In this document: positions 50,243-61,518 of the stretch, piece by piece | Layout of the letters: each line of letters begins with the position of its first letter | How positions within the stretch are numbered: the stretch's first letter is position 1 | Source of the DNA: Symsagittifera roscoffensis | Taxonomy: Eukaryota; Xenacoelomorpha; Acoela; Convolutidae | Direction of reading: 5' to 3' | Assembly: GCF_963678635.1 (NCBI RefSeq) | Contig: NC_087065.1 | Span: 33,229,679-33,293,678 of the forward strand | DNA length: 64,000 bases | Program-made: the position numbers and the translations under genes | Notes under the pieces: generated by a model | What the model was told of the DNA's origin: nothing | Databases searched by the model: none | Seen by the model: only the letters and a program-made list of their open reading frames with translations

Positions 50243-51904
50243 GACTCCCCGCACAAAAATTTTCCTTCACTCTTTTTCGCAAGCACCATCCACTCCCCGG
50301 ACCCTTGATCTGCTCCGAACTCTTCAGCGTTCTCCTTGAATGACACTCTTTTCTTTCTCAGAGTGATCTGCATGAGTGTCTCCTCAGGAATTCTCTCGAC
50401 TTATGCTCGCACAGCTTCTTTACTCTCAAGTTCTTGGTCTCACGGCTGACTATCTCCATGCGGACCCATCTTTGTTTTTTGTTATCGTGGTTTACGGTTA
50501 ATTTTTCATCTCAATCGTGTCCACAGACTTGTTATCTGAGACCTTCTGCAACAATCTTATCAGATCACGCTCCACCACCGCTTTCCCTTTCTCGACTTCC
50601 TCTAGTTCATAACCTTTCGCCTTTAACGTCTCCCTAACTAGTAACTCTGGGTGATCTTCGATTGGTTTCCCTGATTGATCGAGCCATCTTGTAAGGAGTC
50701 ATAAGTCTCCTTGTCCACAAAAGAAAACCCATCTTTTATTTCAGGCCTGGCAGATTCCCTCTGCTCTTGTCTCTCCTAAATTTCTGTCTTCCTGCTCAGG
50801 CTCTACGCATTCTGGTTCAGGCTGTCTGCATTCTGGCTCAGGGCTGTCTGCGTTTTAGGTTAATCCATCTGAAATGGATCAAAGTTCCACTGTCCCATTA
50901 AAACTAATGGTATTCACCTGAGTTCCCAAATCTGTTTTTGACGTATGTTATAGGTTTTTAGAGGTCCAAAATGAGGTTCAAAAACACAAGAGGTAGCGTA
51001 TAAAAGGGAAACAAAAACACAAGAGGTAGTGTCCCTGACTCTTGAGCCAAAGGTTATAGGGCCTATTTCTCTTAACCTCATATGTGATGTAAGCGGACGA
51101 CTGTTACATATTGCTTTTACGGTCGTAAGCGATAAAAAGTCTTTCTCAAGCTACCCAGGACTCCAGCAAACCAGTGTTGGGCCGTTGGTTTAGCTTCCCA
51201 GGACTTAATTGTTGGGCAGTTGTTTTAGCTTCCCAGAACTCAAGTGTCGGGCAGTTGTTTTAGCTTCCCAAGAGTCAAGTGTTGGGCAGTTGTCTTAGCT
51301 CACCTTTTCCTTTTTTGCCAGTTACCAATTTCTCTCCGTAACTTTTTTAGGTGCGGATAGGTCGACTTGCTGCTTGGTTTGTCCCTCTTATTCACCTACT
51401 GGTAGGTCATATATCCACTCTACAATTCTCAAGTTTGTCTGTTCTATCTTCTCTGTTCCACACTCTTCCAGATCTGTCTCTCGCTCTGGCACGCTGTAGT
51501 TCTCTTGCCAGAATGATTCATCATCCTCAATGACTCTTGTTTGGTCCGCGACTAAATCAACTACGCCCACCATATCTGCCCCAATCTCCACCGGCTTTTT
51601 TTGTCAATCAAAAAATTGTCTCCATATCTATATTATGTGATGCTGATTTTCTCGCATCCGCCTTTCCTTTTTTCCGTTGTCATTGACTTGTCTAGTTCCA
51701 CCGACTACAGTAACTAATTCTGCTCCGGCTCATTCCATTCTTCTTCAGCAAAAACATCATCATCCGAGAAGACTTCTATCCTCTCGTTCTCACCCAAGCT
51801 TGAGATGTTGTTGCCATCATTTTTCTCTCTGGTACCCTTTCGTTCACCTCGCACGCCGATTCCACTATCACCTCGCACACCGCTTTCATATTTTGAGGAA
51901 CACA

Positions 51905-53294
51905 CTAATCATCCGATGATGGAACATGAGGCTTCAGATTTTCATACTGCGCGGCGCGTCCTGTACTCAAGCGATAGAAGCTAGCCTGCTGGTGTACTTC
52001 TGTTATATTGATTTGTCCTCTCCATTTCTTCAATAATATCTTTGTCCCCTTCGGCGGAATGACATTCTGAAACACCCATACATATTGTCCCACCGTGCAT
52101 GGTTTCGCTTGTAGCATCCTTTCACCGTTATTTTTGCGTTGCCTCATCTGTGCTTGAGCTGTATTACGTCTACACAGATCAATGCATGATTTTCGCACAT
52201 GCATCAGTGATAGTTCAGTGATAGTTCGTTGATGTGCTTGAGCGATATGGGATCTCTTGATCTATTCTTTTGTCAGATCCCCGACGAAGGCCTCCTCATT
52301 GTCCGACTGGAAGGTCATGAACAATCGTATCTAGAGATCCAATGCGTGATCAGGTGATCACCAATTTCCGCTGCCGACGCTGTCTGACATGGTACTGCTT
52401 CCGCCAGTTTAGTGAAGAGGTCTTTGATTACTAGGATCTGTTTGTACCCCGTATCCGTCATTCAGATTTTGTGGCTGTCTTTCTGCACAACCTTCCTGTA
52501 TTCCGAGCTTTCCGCCAATTTCAGTGGAATTTTCACTCGCCGCTGTTTGAGTAGGTGTCCATCTTTTATTATCGTGCATTGATCCATTTCTCGCAAGCCT
52601 TTCTCATCCCAGGCCAATCAAACCAATGAAGTCTTTTTTGTTGCACCTTGTCTACTCCTTGTGCCACATTTGGTCATGCGACATAAACAACATCTCTGTC
52701 TGATAAAGCTGCGGTTATATGATGAGGTTGTGCTTGTGTTGTATTTTCTCACCATCCCTCTTCTTACAGGCACCACAACATCCGCCGTGTGATAGAGTAG
52801 CTTCTTAGGTTCCTTCTAGAAATGGCTCAAGATTTTATAGCTATCTTTCTCAATGTCCCCTTTCTCTTTCTGCCCTGTTCTGGTCCAATTGGAGAGATGG
52901 CTACTCATTTTGCCATTTTTCTGTGCCCTAATTTGTTCGATCGCCTAAAACTTGCCTTCAGATGCTCTTTCAATGCCATAATTTCTCCTGCCATTTCCCC
53001 CGGGTTGTGGATGTCATCTTTTAATTTTACACACACTAATGTGCTTAAAGTTCTACAGTTACTTTCGGGCTCTAGATTCGTTCTGATGTTCGGATTGCAT
53101 GATAACAGCCTGAAAGCTTTTCTTCATACCGCTAATATCTCGCGTTCCTCTACTCCACTTGCCTCATCACTGCCTAAGTTGTACGTTCCAGAAGATGGAT
53201 CCGTGAGAATCTCTCTGTTCTGATTCCCCAGCTTTGTTTACGCTAGTATCATGCACAGGCTGTCTGAATCCGTGAAAATTTCGTAGCCTCTTCT
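51905..53294 (-). pseudogene. Decayed Ty3/mdg4-type RNase H-integrase, unit 3
   Basis: Same as units 1 and 2, with a few extra single-base differences (for example GTCTGACATGG at about 52,382). Confidence 0.75.
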
Positions 53295-54440
53295 GACTCC
53301 CCGCACAAAAGTTTTCCTTCACTCTTTTTCGCAAGCACCATCCACTCCCCGGACCCTTGATCTGCTCCGAACTCTTCAGCGTTCTCCTTGAATGACACTC
53401 TTTTCTTTCTCAGAGTGATCTGCTTGAGTGTTTCCTCAGGAATTCTCTCGACTTATGCTCGCACAGCTTCTTTACTCTCAAGTTCTTGGTCTCACGGCTG
53501 ACTATATCCATGCGGACCCATCTTTGTTTTTTGTTATCGTGGTTTACGGTTAATTTTTCATCTCAATCGTGTCCACAGACTTGTTATCTGAGACCTTCTG
53601 CAACAATCTTATCAGATCACGCTCCACCACCGCTTTCCCTTTCTCGACTTCCTCTAGTTCATAACCTTTCGCCTTTAACGTCTCCCTAACTAGTAACTCT
53701 GGGTGATCTTCGATTGGTTTCCCTGATTGATCGAGCCATCTTGTAAGGAGTCATAAGTCTCCTTGTCCACAAAAGAAAACCCATCTTTTATTTCAGGCCT
53801 GGCAGATTCCCTCTGCTCTTGTCTCTCCTAAATTTCTGTCTTCCTGCTCAGGCTCTACGCATTCTGGTTCAGGCTGTCTGCATTCTGGCTCAGGGCTGTC
53901 TGCGTTTTAGGTTAATCCATCTGAAATGGATCAAAGTTCCACTGTCCCATTAAAACTAATGGTATTCACCTGAGTTCCCAAATCTGTTTTTGACGTATGT
54001 TATAGGTTTTTAGAGGTCCAAAATGAGGTTCAAAAACACAAGAGGTAGCGTATAAAAGGGAAACAAAAACACAAGAGGTAGTGTCCCTGACCCTTGAGCC
54101 AAAGGTTATAGGGCCTATTTCTCTTAACCTCATATGTGATGTAAGCGGACGACTGTTACATATTGCTTTTACGGTCGTAAGCGATAAAAAGTCTTTCTCA
54201 AGCTACCCAGGACTCCAGCAAACCAGTGTTGGGCCGTTGGTTTAGCTTCCCAGGACTTAATTGTTGGGCAGTTGTTTTAGCTTCCCAGAACTCAAGTGTC
54301 GGGCAGTTGTTTTAGCTTCCCAAGAGTCAAGTGTTGGGCAGTTGTCTTAGCTCACCAGAACTCAAGCGAACCAGTGTTGGGCAGTTGATTTAGCTTCCCA
54401 GGACTCCAGCAAACCAAAGTTGAACTTTGCTTCCCAAGAC

Positions 54441-55329
54441 TGTCCCAGGAACTTGTTTAAAAAGTCCCATCTTCCAAAATTGAAAAAATTGTTGCCAAAA
54501 ATTGATTAGAATGTCTCTAAAATATGCTGCGGTCCCTCAATCAAATGCAATTGGAAAGCTTTACTCGGTTTTACTATGCCGATTGTTTGATTACGATGCC
54601 GATTGTTTGATTACTGTAGTAAGACCCCCTTTTTACAATGTTCAACCACAACCTTTATTTTAACCAACCCCCTTGTCTAATTGCCCCAATTTATAGCCCC
54701 CCCGCCACTTAAGTTAAAAGCCCCTTATGCGTGATGAGTGCTAAACCACTCATGAGAAATCACGTAGAACCTGTTTCCAAGCTCTGCTCAAGTAAAAACA
54801 AGTGCTCAGGTCAAAATCAAGGGGTTGCAGCTTAGCCACTTCTATAGCTGGAGTATAGATCTCCTAGAGTATGAAATGGATGTTGACGATACCTGTCTGA
54901 CCCAAACAGCTTACTCCGGTGTTCTCCAGAAGTCACACTGCACTGGTCACACTCTGTTAGCCTCTTCCCAGGAATGTCCTTTCTCGATTCCTAGGACCTC
55001 ATTCATCGGATCCCTTCACTGTCAAACTGGTTACCTTTCCCAGTAAAGTCGTTACCAGTTGTTATCCAAGGGTATAAGGCTATCTGAAAAAAAAATTTTC
55101 GACGCCCCTTCTCTCATGCACCTGTCAAAAACTGCTATTTTGATCAAAACGATCGCTCTTAATGTAAAAACGTTTTACAATACTATTTATTAAAGTAAAA
55201 GTCCAATCTATCTTATCTGGGAATCAAGTTCACTGTCCATTTTCTACTTTTTCTGGTGTTTCCTTTAATTTTTCCCCTTTTTGTTTTTTGTATCACTTTA
55301 TATCTTTTAGCCATTTTTTGTTTCTCTAG
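54441..55329. other. Sequence between triplication and right flanking repeat
   Basis: No gene recognised. GATTGTTTGATTACGATGCC-type sequence is repeated once (54,579-54,616). A 73-codon plus ORF at 54,825-55,046 is probably chance. Confidence 0.4.
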
Positions 55330-56110
55330 TAGCTCCCCATACTCGCTTAGCTAAGCCTCGTATCCCTACCTCTTGTGTTTTTGTACCTCATTCGGTCGGA
55401 GCCAATTCGGTTCACTTAGGACATAGGACATCAAGATACAGCTTAAAGGCTACTTCCAAAACACTTCCACTCTAGAAATAAAAAAAGTTCCAATGGCTAG
55501 GTCTCTAAAAGCCTAAAACAAGCGAACGCCTCAAAAGCAAGGTTGGGGCTCAAGTGAATACCATTAATTTTTATGGTACAGTGGACCTTTGATCCATTTC
55601 AGATGGTTCAATCTGAAACCCGTCTTATCTCAGACTTGACTGTGTAAAGTACACTCTCGAAATTAAATTCAATACTCACATTCAAAACTGTAGAATAAAG
55701 TAAAAAAACTTAACTAAAGTAACTTTAGAAAATTGAGGAAAAAACTAATAGCTTAAACTCGAGTAGTTTTATTGTCTGCGCAATCGGGCAACTTCACTCG
55801 TCGACGTGCCCCAGTCAAAGTTTTCTTTGCTCCATAAAAAACATTCTTGCAATTTTTCTCGACGTTTTTTTTGGTATTAAGACAGCGCTACTCGAATATA
55901 TTTTTGTTTTACACATTGCGATTAGCAGTTTGTTTCCAGAACAACTTTTCGTCATTTTCCCCGCAATTATTAATAGGTTCTTCTGATCTCCTTTCGTTTT
56001 CAATTCAGTTGCTGCGATGAACTTGAGCATGACTTGGCCCATTTTGATTTTTCAAAAATACCATTTCACCTCAAAATCGAGATAAAATTTTAGGTAAATG
56101 AGATAAATGA
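55330..56110 (+). repeat. Right flanking direct repeat of the 35-56 kb block
   Basis: Diverged counterpart of 34,787-35,960: CTCTTGTGTTTTTGTACCTC, GGAGCCAATTCGGTT, CAGTGGACCTTTGATCC, CTCGAGTAG, CACTCGTCGAC, and the shared minus-strand MLKFIAATELK. It lacks the TGTAAC start found in the left copy. The divergence suggests an old duplication. Confidence 0.6.
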
Positions 56111-56404
56111 ACAACTGGTACCGCACAGAACAAACCGGAGTTGAAACAGACTCAAATGATCAACTTGATTTGAGGCTAGGGGTCTATCAAGTACATCAGT
56201 AGACAGAATTAAGCGCAACATTAGCCTTTTTTCCTTTAAAAAGCCTGTTTTCAAGGGTGATTTTGGACAACACTCACTAGAAAATTTAGCAAAACTTCTA
56301 CTTAGAACAAGAGCAAATGATAAGAAAGGAAGGAACTTTACAAGATGAATTCGGGTCTGAAAATGTCGTTTGCACTAAAAATTAAATGAAATGACTAAGA
56401 TTTA

Positions 56405-57325
56405 ATTCAAAGAACCAGAACAACAGAAAACAACAAAGTTTGAATGGGTAAAAAGGATGTGTTTGTTTTGAACTGTTTATTGCTTCCAAAATGCAAGCTG
56501 CGTTTCCACGTCGAATAAAAAATCTAGCCGTTGTCTGAGCAACAATGTGGCTCTTTTGGCTCCGTTCTTTTCATTGACTCTCTTTCCGACAGCTCTGAGG
56601 AACTCAAAACTGGATTTCGCTATTCCTTCTAGACTTTCAACGGCTACAGGTTGAAAGGTTACTAAGTTCGGAAGGTATCGGTAGAGATTCCTTTTCTTGT
56701 TTTCTGCCTCATCTGCGACGGTTGCGCTTTCAAATCCTGCCAGTCTCGAATTTGAGGCTGCCAACCTGTTCGAAATCGTATAGTCCATTGTGAGCGATTT
56801 ACCTCTGATTTATAGCGTGATGATGATTCCGTCCGGCCTACGACGATCGCTTCGGAGAAGACAAACTGGCTCAAATGTGGAAATTGTACCAGCCATAGAA
56901 AAAACATCATAAAACACAGTGTTACCTGAATGGTGCCGAATGAACCGAGACTTCATTTTATTGCAGATAAGAGGGTGTTGCGAGTAAAGATGGCAAATCA
57001 ACTTCAAACACAGTGAAAAGCGCTGCTGACTAGAGATCCAAGTCGATGACGGTAAAAGCTATCCTGAACTCATTATTGGAAAGACAAAGTTGAAGGAAGT
57101 CTAATGGCAATGCCTGTAAACAATCTCCTGAAACCAGAGACACGCATCCATTCAACCAAATAATGATTTATTCATCTGCTCTCAAATTTTTCTGAATCAA
57201 TTATGAACTGGTAGCATCCAATTGGCTTGTTTTCTCGAAGTGAGCGTTGTTGAAGAACCATTCGTTTGATTACTACAAAGTGTCAAAGCGGAGTCGAGCA
57301 AATCATCCATGACAATATCATTGAG
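56405..57325 (-). mobile_element. RT-element 3' end, inverted copy (left arm)
   Basis: Inverted counterpart of about 62,412-63,318. The minus strand reads ICNKMKSRFIRHHSGN, MAGTISTFEPVCLLRSD, RRRPDGI, KSLTMDYTISNRLAASNSRLAG, and VAVESLEGIAKSSFEFL...RVNEKNGAKRATLLLRQRL. This is the C-terminal region found after the RT in a group of invertebrate retroelements. R-PD-G followed by DY suggests a restriction-like (PD-(D/E)xK) nuclease, which I infer only. Frameshifted. Confidence 0.7.
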
Positions 57326-57955
57326 AATGCTGATAACAAGAGACCTGGTGGCCGAATACGAAGATACGAAAGCACTAGTTGCTACTTGACCAGGGCATCG
57401 AATTCAAAGCCGCCTTTATCGCTAGGAAAACACATTTACAGTCACTCCGTGTGATTGGCGGTTGCATTCAGAATGACTTCGATTGCATGGCACATATATT
57501 CAGAAATTTGCTTACTGGTGAAATCTTTCTTGAATAAGCGGAGTAAAAAAGTGTGAAAAGTGTACTCAACTCGAAAACTGTACATAACACGCGGATTGAA
57601 AAACTAAGAGCAACTAAGGAAAACAGACATTCTTAGACCCGGATTTTAGTGGTAAGTCAGAAACCAGGCATTGATAGAAGGAAGGAAGGAAACCTAAATT
57701 AGATATGAGTAAATTAGATTAATATCTATTTATCAAAACATAGAGAAAACTTAGGCGCAGCAGGCAATCAGGGAATAATTTTAACCGAACCTCTAGTTTA
57801 CAACACGCTGTAGGAGGGTCGTGATTTCGCAATCTATCAGAGGAATAGGTTGACCGCGTTGGCAGCTAGTCATAATGAAGATGAGAAGACACACTCTTGA
57901 TGAAATTATCATAAAACCTAGGGTTTGCGTTTTTACAAGTTAAAAAATTAGGCTC
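57326..57955. other. Unassigned spacer
   Basis: No coding signal; short GAAGGAAGGAAGGAAA repeat at about 57,677. Probably 3'UTR of the minus-strand LINE and older transposon debris. Confidence 0.4.
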
Positions 57956-59640
57956 CTAGGAATCAATAACCTCAAGTCGAACAGCACGTCTTTGCAATTT
58001 ATCAACCCGATCTAGATCAGTAATGTTCAAACCACCCCACAAGTTTATGTCATAATAAAATATCGGTAGAAAATAAGCCCGATATATAACTCCAAGCTCT
58101 TGTTTGGAGTAACCCAGTTTCCGGAGACGCCATATTGAAAACAAAATAGAGTTCGCTTGTTTTACTGTACTTTCGATGTGCTTACAAAATGATAAGCAAT
58201 CATCTATAACGAAACTAAGGAATTTTTTATTCGTCGGTTATTTTGGTTACCGCTCACCTGGGCTATGTTTATGGACTTATCCTGATTGAAAATAATTTGC
58301 ATTTCTATTGTGGATTTTTGAACATTGATGAAGAGATTCCTACTGTCAAAGTGAGCACACAAGGAGGCGATGATTTCTTGTGTACTGTCTATATTATTAT
58401 TACCAGCAACAAGGGCGGTTGTTAACGTCAGCATAAGTTGCCAATCGGGCCGTAGGATTAGCAACTTGAGCATTATGAGTTGCGCTACTGTACAGAGGTG
58501 TCCCAGGATCGTTCCTTGTGGAACACCATGGTTTGTATACAATGATGCATTTGAATTCTCTTCCTTGAAAACTGTACAATGAGCCCTGTTATGCAAAAGA
58601 TAATGATTAAATTGATGACCAGGGTATTAACAGCTGGTCCAATATTTCTTATTCCATTATTAACACTCGTGTGTGATACCATATCAGATGCTTTAGACAT
58701 ATCTTAAGATAATAATCTCACGCTATCATAGGCGTCACGAAAGATTCAGACATCATGCTGTAACCGAATAAGCAGTCAAGAGGATGAGGCGTTTCTTCGA
58801 AAACCATGCTGATTACGGGTTCGCCAATTATCATAATTGTGTTACAATTCGCTCAAAATCTTTTGATATGAGCGAGGTGGCAGAAACAGGCCTTAAGTAT
58901 GCGGACTTTTTGGGAGTGGACATTTTTGGCAACGGTGATATTTTAGCAAATTTCCAAGCGTCTGGAAATACATTTTTTGAAGCAATAGGTTGAAGATATG
59001 GCAATAAACCGATGCCAAATTGCATGCAATATCTGTAAAGACCCATGCCAAATTGCATGCAATATCTGTAAAGACCCAGTAAGGTAAGCCATCGGGACCA
59101 GAAGACTGATAAATTCTGGTCATATCTTCATTGATAGCATCAAGAATGTCGTTTGGGTTATCCCATGTCAGATATGAACTAAAGTCATGGGTGTGGATAA
59201 TTAAATATTTGTTTATTGAAGTTCTTTGATCGCGAAAATAAGCTATTTTCTTTTTGGCAACTTCATCACCATGATACGCTTTTACACCCAGATAATCTGT
59301 CTCAACTGTACTAGTGAAACGAATAACATTTGAACAGTAGAAATTATCCGAGCAGAGAAGTTTATCAAGACTATTGCTACCACGTGTAGGTTTCCGTAAA
59401 ACATGTTATACAAACCAAAACCAGAGTCTAAGAAATGCTCATCAAGGGCCAATTTATTGAAACCTCCACGAAAGACAAAAATGCCATTAGGGTTTTCACG
59501 AAACCTCATAGCTGAAGGTACATTGTGCTTCATCAAAGCGTTCCCATGTAACATCAGCTGGGAAGTAAACCACACACAATCATAAAACCTTACCATCCAT
59601 ATGAATAGAAAGCCAAAGTATCTCAACCTTCGCAGTTTTC
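57956..59640 (-). mobile_element. Decayed LINE (endonuclease end and RT)
   Basis: Minus-strand order: endonuclease end (59,626-59,282) with GGFNKLALDEHFLDSGFGL; linker; RT with PDAWKFAKISPLPK, LRPVSATSLISKDFERIV, LSKA-DMVSHTS, HGVPQGTILG and NVQKSTIEMQIIF. The thumb follows (IWRLRKLGYSKQELGVIYRAYFLPIFYYDINLWGG, DKLQRRAVR). The catalytic YADD lies in a damaged stretch. Many frameshifts. Probably CR1/L2-like. Confidence 0.75.
59012..59080. repeat. Short tandem duplication in LINE RT
   Basis: ATGCCAAATTGCATGCAATA plus TCTGTAAAGACCC occurs twice in direct succession (unit about 33-36 bp) in the decayed LINE. Confidence 0.85.
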
Positions 59641-59939
59641 TGTAAACTATGATACAGCAGGCTGGTCATTTTTCTTAAAAACACAAAAACCTCAACCTGT
59701 TGTCTTCAGGGAGTTAAAAGAGGTTCGATCGGCCCTGAAGGAAAGGTTTTAAAGACTTGTAGCATAACAAATGTGTCTTCTACTTCTGATGTTAACCACG
59801 ATTCACTGATGCTTATGTTATCCGAACATAAACACTGATATTGCACTGAAGTTTATATATAGATTTATTTTTCTTTATAGACTGTGGTTAAATAAACAAA
59901 ATTATACTTTGCGACAACCTACCCGCATACAAGTTTAGG

Positions 59940-60640
59940 CGTAAGTAATCGATTACAACGGATTATTATGATGATTTTTTGACAATTATAATTGATTATA
60001 ATTACCAAAATTAGGTCTTTAAGGGATTTATAATTAATTATAATCGTGATATTTTCCAAGAGATAATAATCTCTTATAATCGATTATAATTGATTATAGT
60101 TCTTACTAAAAACCCTTAAAATCAATTATAATCGATTATAATCTCTTATTTTGTTGCAATTTTCCTACAATCGAATTAAATTTTCTGGGTCATTAATTTT
60201 GTGTCAATAAGAATATCTCTAAAAGAGAGATCTCTTGAACACTTTGGTTCATCTGAACACAAAGTTTTACCACGAAACAAAAGTTTCATAGAGATCCTTT
60301 CATATGAGTGCATAGGTTCCCGCGGTAGACTATATATAAAATTTCCGAATCAAGCATGAAAATAAATCAATTTGCTGATGTTTTGGTGTTTAAAAAAGCT
60401 TAAAATGTGCATCACAAAACAACACTAATGGGGAAGAAATGAAAAAAAAAAACTTACAAATTTGAATTAATTGGAAAACTTTCAAAAAAGTTTTCTCATT
60501 TTTCATAGGAACCAACGTCCACAAAAAGCATAAAATATAAGCAATTTAGATGCAACTTCGAAGACAAAATGGACAAACAAAAGGGATAATAATCAATTAT
60601 AACTGGCACTTAAATCGTAATATAATCGATTATTAACGCT
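59940..60640. repeat. AT-rich element with TTATAATCGATTATAA palindromes
   Basis: About eight copies of TAATCGATTATAAT-like palindromes are clustered at 59,945-60,160 and again at 60,585-60,640, with unrelated sequence between. The layout (subterminal palindromes at both ends of about 700 bp) suggests a non-autonomous DNA transposon inserted in the LINE; ends were not resolved. Confidence 0.55.
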
Positions 60641-60852
60641 TGAAACTGGATGCGGGATGCTATACTTTGCTGGATGTTATCGAATAAACGTTCTAATTCA
60701 CGCTCTTCAATTCTATCCAGTGTAACACCCGAGTCAATGAGTTTGTGACGCTCAGCCAGAACACGTAATTTCGTTTGTCTTTCTTGGGGAGATAGTTCTC
60801 TTGAAATGAAATGGTTTTCTTGATAAGTTTTGATTAAGTATGAGTTCGACAA
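60610..60852 (-). pseudogene. LINE ORF1-like fragment
   Basis: Contains SPQERQTKLRVLAERHKLIDSG followed by VTLDRIEERELERLF. It resembles the end of ORF1/gag-type proteins of LINEs (SPE-R-LR-ER--LI--G). Same strand as the LINE RT at 57.9-59.6 kb, so likely the same element. Confidence 0.5.
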
Positions 60853-61500
60853 AATTTTCCGTGTCAGCCAAGGGTTAAGTGCAGATAGTTTTAAAGTAGG
60901 TAGGTCGGATCATTTACTCTCGATCTTAAGCAAAAATTTTACTGAGTTCTGATGGAAGTGTTCTCCAAATTGGACATTCAAAACAGGCAATTCTAGAGAG
61001 TAAAATCCTAAATTTGCACTCAGTTTTGTCCACTTGTGTAGTTATACAGAGCTGCGCTCCATAAGTAAAAAATTCTTTAAAAGTAGTTTTATCATTATTA
61101 GTGCTGAGTACACAGGCAGCGTTCGCAACCTATTTTAATAAAAAGTGTCACCATTTGAATTTGGTTGAATTTCATGAAAAACGTGAGAGCTACCTGCAGA
61201 ATTACAAACAAAAGAATGAAATAGATAGTAATATGAGTCTGTATCTTGCAAAATGTCACAATTTTGTCTTCTATTTGTCTTCTCATTAACACAAAATCTG
61301 CGCAATGGACCTCAAACTTATGCAACTTGACACATAAAAAGTTTTCAAAACTTTGTGTTCATAAACATTTTCTTGGAGTGCCAAAATTGTGCAAAATATT
61401 TCAATGCCAACGTAGAATTCTATCGAGTAAAAAAAAGTAGCCTAATTGCTGTGATAAACTTATTAAATGGCTTCCGGTTGTGATGAAATGAGGACGACCA
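60853..61500. other. Non-coding, AT-rich
   Basis: Short ORFs on both strands without recognisable content. I see nothing further here. Confidence 0.4.
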
Positions 61501-61518
61501 GATCACCATCCGAGATTT

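Larger units (their letters stand above)
45225..54356. repeat. Tandem triplication, 3,052-bp period
   Basis: Units 45,225-48,276, 48,277-51,328 and 51,329-54,356. All matching frames recur at exact +3,052 offsets. Only scattered single-base differences were seen (for example CTGACACGC/CTGGCACGC, CTGCTCCAA/CTGCCCCAA, ACACGGTAC/ACATGGTAC). A junction sequence of about 24 bp (TTTTCCTTTTTTGCCAG plus TTACCAA) sits at the end of units 1 and 2 and is absent after unit 3. The duplication is recent, or an assembly artefact. Each unit holds one decayed RNase H-integrase, one inverted R block and one minisatellite. Confidence 0.93.

Noticed and set aside
45225-54356. CRISPR-like array, given regular repeats
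   Set aside because: The sequence is eukaryotic; the repeats are a 3-kb triplication and a minisatellite of about 37 bp without spacers.
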